44,084 nucleotides of DNA from Quinella sp. 2Q5 (lineage in GTDB: Bacteria; Bacillota; Negativicutes; Selenomonadales; Selenomonadaceae): NCBI GenBank assembly GCA_015206785.1, contig JADEZQ010000013.1:1-44084 (forward strand), written 5' to 3'. Below the pieces are notes generated by a model, which worked only from the letters and a program-made list of their open reading frames with translations, did no database searches and was not told the origin of the DNA. Shown piece by piece: positions 16,203-22,936 of the stretch. Numbering within the stretch: the stretch's first letter is position 1; every line of letters starts with the position of its first letter. The position numbers and the translations under genes are program-made.

Positions 16203-17399
16203 TCAGCTCACGAAGACGGGCGGCGTATAAAAATCCGTCTGCAACGGACGCGGCGCGGTGAACAGCAATTGACGCAGGTCTGTCGCCGTCACGTCCGCGA
16301 GCAAAATTTTTTGGTACGGCTGAAGTTGTCGTCGGCGTTCGGATAGATCGCGGCGGTTCAAATGTTTGGTGAGCTTGGTGACGACGGGTGCGGAAATTTT
16401 CTTCAGCAGGGAGCGTCCGCGTTCGTTGAATGCCAAAACTCGTGCGCAAGTTTCGGCGTCGGCTTCGGCAATCATTTCGGCGGAGACATTGAGCAACGTG
16501 AACAGCAACAGGCGGCGAATTCGTGCGGCGGTGTATCGACGGGCGGTGAGCGTGTCGATGAGTTGCGCGAAATTTTTTGCCGACGATGCGTTCATCAGCC
16601 GATGTTCAAGCCCTTCGGTCATGCCGAAAATTTTTCGCAGGTCTGCCGCCCGTGACGTCAACAGCTTCACCATGAGCGGCCGCAACAAAAATTCTTCGTC
16701 GACGAAACCCGCTGACGCTTCGTCACGCAGAGCCGCCAAAGTCGCGGCGGACACGCACGCCGAAATTTTTTCCCACGGCGGGAATTTTTCACGGACTGCC
16801 GAGCGGATTGCCGACGCGCTGGAAATTTCCCGCAACGTCAAATCGTCGTAGGCTCCGACTCGTTCGATGAGCAGCGGCGAAATTTTTTTCGGCAGGGCAC
16901 GCAGATATTCCACGGCGAGGATTGTGTTGGGCAGGCGCAAAATTTTTTCGTCGATGCCCGTGACGTTCGCCAAGATGTTTGTGACTGCCGCCGCGTACGA
17001 TGTGCCGACCGACATGAGCCGCCGCAGTTCCTGCGCGAAAAATTTTTCGTCGAACGCCGCCGCCGCCCTCCGCAACGTCGCAAGGTCTGCCAGCTCCGCG
17101 CCGAATGCCAACGTATCGATGACGCCGAGGCTTGCCAGCAATCTGATGCCGCCGCGAGCGAAGTCTTGCGCACTCCTGACCGCCGCCACGAACGGCAACT
17201 CCAAAACCAAATCCACGCCGCCGAGAATTGCCAGCCGTGCCCGCGTCCATTTGTCGAGGATTGTCGGCGAACCGCGTTGCGTGAAACTGCCGCTCATCAC
17301 CGCCACGATTGGTTCGCCCGAAAATTTTTTCACCGCCGCCAGCTGATGAGCGTGCCCCGCGTGGAACGGATTGTACTCCGCGATTATCCCGACCGCCAA
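16203..17399 (-). CDS. tmcAL: tRNA(Met) cytidine acetate ligase TmcAL
   Basis: A 398-residue member of the TmcAL (formerly YlbM/DUF795) family, which forms N4-acetylcytidine at the wobble position of elongator tRNA-Met using acetate and ATP. The nucleotidyltransferase motif is at the N-terminus (GIIAEYNPFHAGHAHQL), followed by SGSFTQRGSP and the ELPF region. The start is a TTG with GGAGG 8 nt upstream. At least ten AAATTT-centred runs fall in this gene. It lies where dnaA is often found relative to rpmH, but on the same strand. Confidence 0.92.
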   Translation of the reverse strand: MAVGIIAEYNPFHAGHAHQLAAVKKFSGEPIVAVMSGSFTQRGSPTILDKWTRARLAILGGVDLVLELPFVAAVRSAQDFARGGIRLLASLGVIDTLAFGAELADLATLRRAAAAFDEKFFAQELRRLMSVGTSYAAAVTNILANVTGIDEKILRLPNTILAVEYLRALPKKISPLLIERVGAYDDLTLREISSASAIRSAVREKFPPWEKISACVSAATLAALRDEASAGFVDEEFLLRPLMVKLLTSRAADLRKIFGMTEGLEHRLMNASSAKNFAQLIDTLTARRYTAARIRRLLLFTLLNVSAEMIAEADAETCARVLAFNERGRSLLKKISAPVVTKLTKHLNRRDLSERRRQLQPYQKILLADVTATDLRQLLFTAPRPLQTDFYTPPVFVS

Positions 17400-17428
17400 C
17401 GCCGTCGCCTCCGTTTCAGCTAAAATTC

Positions 17429-17457
17429 TTGCAAGAAATTCTCAGATGGTATATACT
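17429..17457 (+). promoter_or_regulatory. Promoter of the secreted glucosaminidase gene
   Basis: TTGCAA (17429-17434), a 17-nt spacer and TATACT (17452-17457), about 48 nt upstream of the TTG start at 17505. It lies in the divergent gap with tmcAL. Confidence 0.7.
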
Positions 17458-17504
17458 TCGCGGCAGTGAAAGCTACATGAAAAAAATCTGCAGAGGTGAA
17501 CGTT

Positions 17505-18269
17505 TTGGTATCACGTGCGAAAAAATTTTTGGCGGCGGCAATTGTCGGCGCGTTTGCAATTTCCATGCCCGCGGCGGCGGACGCTGCCATCAAGAGGATT
17601 CACGACCCGAAGGTTGCGACCAAGACCGTTGAGCGAAAACTTCCGACGCTGCGTGAACGCGTGGAAGAGACGATGAGCAAGTTTAAGCCCGCCGAGGAAG
17701 TTCAGGACTTCGACGCCATTGACGGGACGCAAAGTTTCTTCGTGCCCGAAACCGTTTCCACGTCCGACACGTCGATTATCGGCACGCCGCTGGCGACTCA
17801 GCAGCAGTGCGTTAAATATCTCCTGCGCAACAATCCGCATCCGAACTTGAGCGTTTCTGCCGAAGAGATCGTCGCCTACTATTACGAGGAGGGTCGCCGC
17901 GAAGGAATTCGTCCCGACGTGGCGTTTGCGCAGGCTCTCAAGGAAACGGGCTTCTTCCGTTACGGCGGGGACGTCGTGCCCGAACAGAACAATTATTGCG
18001 GGCTCGGCACAACCGGCGGCGGCGTCCGCGGAGCATACTTCGCCACGGCGCAACTCGGTGTTCGTGCGCACATTCAGCACCTGCTGTCATATACTTCCAC
18101 CCGCCAACCCTCAACCCCCGTCGTCGACCCGCGCTATGGTCTCGTCCGTCAAACTTACGGCTCGCGCACGCTCGGCACTTGGCAAGATTTGAACGGACGC
18201 TGGGCAGTTCCGGGCAGATATTACGGGCAAGAGATTCTGTCCATGTTCAGAGACATTTTGATCCAGTAA
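17505..18269 (+). CDS. Secreted glucosaminidase-domain protein
   Basis: A 254-residue protein with a Sec signal peptide (basic start, hydrophobic core, cleavage near ADA|AIK at residue 27), a spacer, then a glucosaminidase (GH73-like) domain from about residue 95. The likely catalytic Glu is E147 in FAQALKETGFFRYGG, followed by NNYCGLGTTGGG. Such enzymes cut the N-acetylglucosaminyl bond of peptidoglycan. The TTG start is chosen because AGAGGTGA lies just upstream at proper spacing and the in-frame GTG at 17496 overlaps it. The gene appears monocistronic. Confidence 0.85.
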   Translation: MVSRAKKFLAAAIVGAFAISMPAAADAAIKRIHDPKVATKTVERKLPTLRERVEETMSKFKPAEEVQDFDAIDGTQSFFVPETVSTSDTSIIGTPLATQQQCVKYLLRNNPHPNLSVSAEEIVAYYYEEGRREGIRPDVAFAQALKETGFFRYGGDVVPEQNNYCGLGTTGGGVRGAYFATAQLGVRAHIQHLLSYTSTRQPSTPVVDPRYGLVRQTYGSRTLGTWQDLNGRWAVPGRYYGQEILSMFRDILIQ

Positions 18270-18334
18270 GGTATTTGACGAGCGGTCTATCTTCAACTGC
18301 TCGGTGTCGGTAAAAATTTTCCGTGGTGATTCCT

Positions 18335-19669
18335 ATGTCAGAAAACAAAATGCAGCGCGGCTTGAAGAACCGTCACCTGCAAATGATTGCGCTGGGCACC
18401 GCCGTCGGCACGGGTCTTTTCTATGGCTCGACCGCGACGATTGCGCTGGCAGGTCCCGCCGTATCGTTGAGCTATCTCATCGGCGGGATAATTATTTTCC
18501 TCATCGTGCGTATGCTCGGCGAGATGAGCGTCGAAGAACCCGTCAGCGGCTCGTTCAGCTATTACGCTTCGAAGTATTGGGGCAAGTTCCCCGGTTTCCT
18601 TGCGGGCTGGAACTATTGGTTCCTGTATATCCTCGTGAGCATGGCGGAGCTGTCGGCAGTGTCAATCTATCTGGGCTATTGGTTCCCCGACCTGCCCAAA
18701 TGGATAGGCGTGCTGGCGTGCCTGGTCATCATCACCGCCGTCAATCTCGTCACCGTCAGCGCGTACGGCGAAATCGAATTCTGGATGGCGGGCATAAAAA
18801 TTTCCGCGATAATCGGAATGATTCTTATCGGCTCGTATTACATCGCCACGAACCCCAACCCGTTCCCGATGAATTTCCATTACCTTTGGGATCACGGCGG
18901 CTTCTTCCCTAACGGCGTGGAAGGAATGCTCATGTCGCTGGCGCCCGTGCTGTTCAGCTTCGGCGGCATTGAACTGATCGGCATCACCGCGGGCGAGGCG
19001 CAGAATCCCGAAAAGACCATTCCCCGCGCCGTCAACCAAGTTATCTACCGCATACTGATCTTCTACGTCGGCACCATGATTGTGCTGATGTCGCTGTGGC
19101 CGTGGAATATGGTCGGCAAAGAGGCGAGCCCCTTCGTGCAGATTTTCGAGGGCGCGGGCTTCCCTGCGACGGCGAGCATTTTGAACTTCGTGGTGCTCAC
19201 GGCGGCGGTCAGCGTCTACAACTCGGCAATCTATTCCAATTCGCGCATGCTGTTCGGTTTGGCAAAGAGCGGCAACGCTCCGAAGTTCTTCGAGAAACTT
19301 TCAGCGCGCGGCGTCCCCGTCAACGGCATCCTCGTCTCCTCGGCGATAACGCTATTGGCGGCGGTCTTGAACGCCGTGTTGCCCGACGAAGCGTTCATGT
19401 ATATGATGGCAATCGTCACGGGCGCGGTCGTCATCAGCTGGGCAATGATCGTCCTGACGCATATCAAGTTCCGTCAACACTGCGCAAAGGACGGCATCGT
19501 CCCCAAGTTCAAGGCGTTGCTGTATCCCGCGGCGAATTATTTTTGTCTGGCGTTCCTGGCAATGATTCTGGTCATCATGGCTTTGATGGACGAGATGCGC
19601 CCGGCGGTAATCGTTATGCCCCTTTGGATTTTGGCGATATGGATTTTCTATCGGTCAAAAAGAAGGTGA
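18335..19669 (+). CDS. APC-family amino acid permease
   Basis: A 444-residue transporter with about 12 membrane segments. The N-terminal signature is RGLKNRHLQMIALGTAVGTGLFYGS, followed by AGPAVSLSYLIGG and FSFGGIELIGITAGEAQNPEK, typical of the AAT group of APC permeases. Substrate specificity cannot be read from sequence. The ATG at 18335 follows GGTGAT. It ends 4 bp before the condensation-domain gene, whose ribosome site AAGGTGA overlaps its stop codon, so the two should be co-translated. Confidence 0.9.
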   Translation: MSENKMQRGLKNRHLQMIALGTAVGTGLFYGSTATIALAGPAVSLSYLIGGIIIFLIVRMLGEMSVEEPVSGSFSYYASKYWGKFPGFLAGWNYWFLYILVSMAELSAVSIYLGYWFPDLPKWIGVLACLVIITAVNLVTVSAYGEIEFWMAGIKISAIIGMILIGSYYIATNPNPFPMNFHYLWDHGGFFPNGVEGMLMSLAPVLFSFGGIELIGITAGEAQNPEKTIPRAVNQVIYRILIFYVGTMIVLMSLWPWNMVGKEASPFVQIFEGAGFPATASILNFVVLTAAVSVYNSAIYSNSRMLFGLAKSGNAPKFFEKLSARGVPVNGILVSSAITLLAAVLNAVLPDEAFMYMMAIVTGAVVISWAMIVLTHIKFRQHCAKDGIVPKFKALLYPAANYFCLAFLAMILVIMALMDEMRPAVIVMPLWILAIWIFYRSKRR

Positions 19670-19673
19670 CGTT

Positions 19674-21482
19674 ATGCAATTGACACGCGACGAGCAAAAA
19701 GTTTTGGACAGCGTCTACGGGCGACAGGTCGGCGGCTTGGACGGCTATAACCCCAACAAACTTGACGCGGTGCTTGAGCTGAACGAACACGAGCAAAAAT
19801 TTTTCGCGGGCAAGAATTTCGTGTCGGCTCACTTCTTCGCGCAGACGCTCTACAAAGTTCGCGGCAACATCAGCCCGATAACATTCAACCGCGCCGTCAA
19901 TCGCCTGCTCAACGAAACGGACAACCTTCGCGCAAATTTCTGCAACGTCGGCACGCGCACGCTCAAAGTCATTTGCCCCGCCGAGAACGTCAAAGCCGAA
20001 GTCATCTTCCGCAACCTGACGCAGATCGACCCCGACGACCTCAACGACGAGTTCCGCAAGATTTTGGCGGCAGACATGCGCCGCGACGTCGATATCCGCC
20101 ACGCCCCGCTGATTCGGTTCGCGGTCTACAGGACGGGCGACGACGAGTTTGCCGTGCTCATCACCGCCGCGCAGATTGTTGCCGATAGCTTCGACGTTGC
20201 AAAGTTTTTCGCGAACGTCACGGGCACGAGCTTTCAAGCCGCGCCGAAAATTTCCGACGACCTGTCGCCGAATAATCAAGACGCCATCCGCGACTATTGG
20301 GCGAAGGTTCTTGATCATGCGCCGAGAGCCGCCTCGTTGCCCTTCGAGAGCGCGAGCGTCGGCACGTATCGGCAGAAGGCATTCCACACGACCATTGACG
20401 TCGATATCTTGAGCGACCTGCGTCGGCGTGCGCAATCCAACCGCGTGATGTTGACGGCGATTCTGCAGAGCGCGTGGGGCTTCATGTTGCAACTGACCAA
20501 CCGCCGCCGCGACGTACTGTTCTGCCAGATACTTTCCGCCGACGACGCGACGCTCAACGTCATTCCCGTGCGCGTCATAAGCGACAACGATCAAACCGTC
20601 GAACAGACCGTCCGCAAACAATTTCGCCAGCTCGTCGTGTCACAGCCATACAGCCGCGTCGATTGGACGACCCTGGGTGATCTTTCGGGCGGCAGAAAAC
20701 TTTTCGACCACTTCCTGAGCTTCAAGGAGTTTCAGTCCGCCGAGCTCAATTACGTCGCCGCCGAAGCCTCCGAACGCGGCACTGTCGTCGCGAAAAATTC
20801 TTGGGACGCTCGCGGCATGAAACTCGGCGCGTACTTCCGCTACTCCGAAAAAAATTTGTCAATCGGCTTCCTGTACGATGAGCGGCAATTTCGCACGCGC
20901 GGCGTTGAACGTTTGTGCGAGCTGTACGGATTGATTCTGCGGCAGATGTTGAGCGACTGGAACGCAAAATTTACCGACTTCATGTCGCGGCTGGGCAAGC
21001 GCGTCGATTTGCTTGAGGACGACGAAAAAATTTCCCGCGAGGACGAACGCCTGAGGATTCGCGATTTCCTGTCGCAGTTGCCGATTCTGCAGGGACGCTT
21101 TGCAGGGACGATTGAACTGTTCGAAAACCAAGCCGAGCTCCTCACGCTCTACGAAGGCGACAGAATTTCCGGCGACGCGCTCAAAAAATTTTTCGTCTTC
21201 GTCGTCGACGGCAAACTCGTTCGCAATGCTGACACGGGCGACGGCTGGTACGACCCGCTTGATGTCGTCGGCAAGAACGCGTTCATCAACCCCGCGAACT
21301 TTTTGGCGCGGCAAAGGCTCACGCTTTCGGCGGAAGTCCTCACCGAGCGGGCGGAGCTGTTGACGATACCCCGCGACGTTTTGACCGACGCCTTGCGAAA
21401 AAATTCCGAGGTCGCCGAGTCGCTGATGACGTACGCGCTTGAGCAGATGGAACGCTATCAATTGCTCTGGTTGCAGTCGTGA
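19674..21482 (+). CDS. Degenerate condensation-domain protein with C-terminal cNMP-binding-like domain
   Basis: A 602-residue protein. Residues about 30-450 resemble an NRPS condensation (C) domain, but the catalytic HHxxxDG motif reads AQIVADS (residues 166-172): both His and the Gly are lost, so acyl-transfer chemistry is unlikely. Residues about 468-600 resemble a cyclic-nucleotide-binding fold (LYEGDRISGDALKKFFVFVVDGKLV ... VVGKNAFINP ... ELLTIPRDVL), yet the ligand-binding GE is GK. There is no signal peptide. The gene is translationally coupled to the upstream permease and followed by a terminator. I infer a regulatory or binding role connected with transport. The fold assignments are by eye and the function is unknown. 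Confidence 0.7.
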   Translation: MQLTRDEQKVLDSVYGRQVGGLDGYNPNKLDAVLELNEHEQKFFAGKNFVSAHFFAQTLYKVRGNISPITFNRAVNRLLNETDNLRANFCNVGTRTLKVICPAENVKAEVIFRNLTQIDPDDLNDEFRKILAADMRRDVDIRHAPLIRFAVYRTGDDEFAVLITAAQIVADSFDVAKFFANVTGTSFQAAPKISDDLSPNNQDAIRDYWAKVLDHAPRAASLPFESASVGTYRQKAFHTTIDVDILSDLRRRAQSNRVMLTAILQSAWGFMLQLTNRRRDVLFCQILSADDATLNVIPVRVISDNDQTVEQTVRKQFRQLVVSQPYSRVDWTTLGDLSGGRKLFDHFLSFKEFQSAELNYVAAEASERGTVVAKNSWDARGMKLGAYFRYSEKNLSIGFLYDERQFRTRGVERLCELYGLILRQMLSDWNAKFTDFMSRLGKRVDLLEDDEKISREDERLRIRDFLSQLPILQGRFAGTIELFENQAELLTLYEGDRISGDALKKFFVFVVDGKLVRNADTGDGWYDPLDVVGKNAFINPANFLARQRLTLSAEVLTERAELLTIPRDVLTDALRKNSEVAESLMTYALEQMERYQLLWLQS

Positions 21483-21531
21483 CGGTGTCTGTCATTGCGT
21501 CAGTGTCTGCTCACTGCGTTTGCGTTTGAAT

Positions 21532-21660
21532 CTACTTTCTTTTGCGGGTCCAAAAGAAAGTAGCAAAGAAAAGGACCTCCGAGCCGGCAACGACGCATCA
21601 CGTCGTCGTATGCCGGCGACCGCCCATCCTTGGGCGGTCGTGTTGTCAGCTGATTCAACA
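21532..21660. other. Multi-hairpin intergenic element
   Basis: Four successive inverted repeats fill this gap. A 13-bp perfect stem (21532-21544 with 21551-21563, loop CGGGTC) comes first. A 7+6-bp stem with one bulge follows (21583-21595 with 21604-21617). Directly after it is a 9-bp perfect stem with a TCCT loop (21618-21626 with 21631-21639), and last a 5-bp stem (21641-21645 with 21656-21660). No open frame with a ribosome site is visible. It may be a REP/BIME-like element or a structured RNA. Confidence 0.7.
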
Positions 21661-21686
21661 GGTGACGATTGTCGGCGACATAACGA

Positions 21687-21716
21687 AAAACACCGAGGCA
21701 ACCGCTTCGGTGTTTT
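21687..21716. terminator. Bidirectional intrinsic terminator
   Basis: AAAACACCGA pairs perfectly with TCGGTGTTTT, 10 bp, with a short loop. T-rich tails follow on the plus strand (GTGTTTTAATTT) and the minus strand (GTGTTTTTCG). It can end both the condensation-domain transcript and the tRNA-Ala/DUF362 side. Confidence 0.85.
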
Positions 21717-21728
21717 AATTTGCAATTT

Positions 21729-21804
<76 letters not shown>

Positions 21805-21814
21805 AACGCGGGCT

Positions 21815-21843
21815 ATGTTAAACCATTTGCCGCAGGTTGTCAA
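21815..21843 (-). promoter_or_regulatory. Promoter of tRNA-Ala
   Basis: On the minus strand TTGACA (21843-21838), a 17-nt spacer and TAACAT (21820-21815) lie about 11 nt ahead of the mature tRNA 5' end, and just after the DUF362 stop codon. Confidence 0.8.
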
Positions 21844-21858
21844 GAATTTTTTTCGGCG

Positions 21859-22797
21859 TCAATCGATTTCAATCAGCTCGTATTGCGGATTGCCCATGAG
21901 CTTTTCAGCCATTGCGCTGAGCTGACGCAGACCGTGACGAGATTCAATGCGTTCCTTCATGTCGTGGCTGTCGGCGGCGGCGTAGATCATATCGGCGCAC
22001 GCCTGGTCGACGGCGAGGATGTCGGTCGAGACGGCGATGCCGATGTCCTTCATTGTCGGCTCGGCGGCAGTGACGCCCGCGCAGTCGCAGTCAACGCTGA
22101 TTCGGCGCATGACGTTGATGAAGACGATGTGCTTGCCGAAGTAGTCGCAGGTCGCCTTCGCGCTGTCAGCCATAAGCTCCATGAAATATTCTTTGTCGGG
22201 CCATTCAAGATAATTGGCGGGGACGTTGTCGGGGTCGACGCCGTGAACTTGCGCCTTGCCCAGGTGACCCGACGCGTTGCCGATGCCGATGTTTTTCATT
22301 GAGCCGCCGAAGCCGCCCATTGCGTGCCCCTTGAAGTGCGTCAGAACAATCAGCGAATCATAATCGACGAGATGTGCGCCCATTGCCACTTCCTTGAGAT
22401 GGAAGCCGTTGTTGACGGGCAGATTGACGGTTTTGTCGTCCTCGTCCATGATGTCGACGGGGCAGAACGTCCAGCCGTTGACCTTGAGCGTCTCGCGGTG
22501 ACCTTCGGTGGTGTAGCGGTCGCCTTCATAAAGCGTGTTGCATTCGACGATTGCCGAGTTGGGAACCTGAGCTTGGAACTCACGAACCATATCCCGCGGC
22601 AAAATGTTCGGACCATGCTTCTCGCCGGTGTGCAGCTTGATGGCAACCTTGCCGTAGATGCTCTCGTTGATGAGCTTGTAAAGCTTAATCAGGTGCGCGG
22701 CGTCGATGGTGCGCGTGAAATAAACTTTCGCCGCGGTGCCCGTGTAGTTGGTGCCGGTGACGTTGCGGCTGCCGACGACGGGTGCTTGTATCGCCAT
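21859..22797 (-). CDS. Cytoplasmic DUF362 protein (paralogue of 10718-11773)
   Basis: A 312-residue protein that aligns along its whole length with the mature part of the Tat-exported DUF362 protein and is identical at most positions, including HTGE.HGPNILPRD, GHRETLKVNGWTFCPVDIMDED and LTHFKGHAMGGFGGS. It begins almost exactly where the other's signal peptide ends and has no export signal. The cysteines of FCPVD, ATCD, DCDCAG and DQAC are shared. GGAGG lies 7 nt before the ATG. Its activity is unknown; the pair suggests the same reaction on either side of the membrane. Confidence 0.85.
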   Translation of the reverse strand: MAIQAPVVGSRNVTGTNYTGTAAKVYFTRTIDAAHLIKLYKLINESIYGKVAIKLHTGEKHGPNILPRDMVREFQAQVPNSAIVECNTLYEGDRYTTEGHRETLKVNGWTFCPVDIMDEDDKTVNLPVNNGFHLKEVAMGAHLVDYDSLIVLTHFKGHAMGGFGGSMKNIGIGNASGHLGKAQVHGVDPDNVPANYLEWPDKEYFMELMADSAKATCDYFGKHIVFINVMRRISVDCDCAGVTAAEPTMKDIGIAVSTDILAVDQACADMIYAAADSHDMKERIESRHGLRQLSAMAEKLMGNPQYELIEID

Positions 22798-22839
22798 AAA
22801 AATTCCTCCTATCCCCGCGCAGGGGTTGTTGTCACTCAG

Positions 22840-22869
22840 ATATTAGCCGCTGGAGTTTGCTCTAGTCAA
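22840..22869 (-). promoter_or_regulatory. Predicted promoter of the cytoplasmic DUF362 gene
   Basis: On the minus strand TTGACT (22869-22864) and TAATAT (22845-22840) are spaced by 18 nt. The start codon is about 43 nt downstream. Confidence 0.55.
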
Positions 22870-22877
22870 GAAAATTT

Positions 22878-22906
22878 TTGCCACGCCCCGACGCGTCGGC
22901 TATAAT
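22878..22906 (+). promoter_or_regulatory. Promoter of the Hsp70-like gene
   Basis: TTGCCA (22878-22883), a 17-nt spacer and a perfect TATAAT (22901-22906), 31 nt before the GTG start, with GGGGAG between. It diverges from the DUF362 promoter nine bases away. Confidence 0.85.
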
Positions 22907-22936
22907 GGAAAAAATTTTTCGAGGGGAGTCGACATC

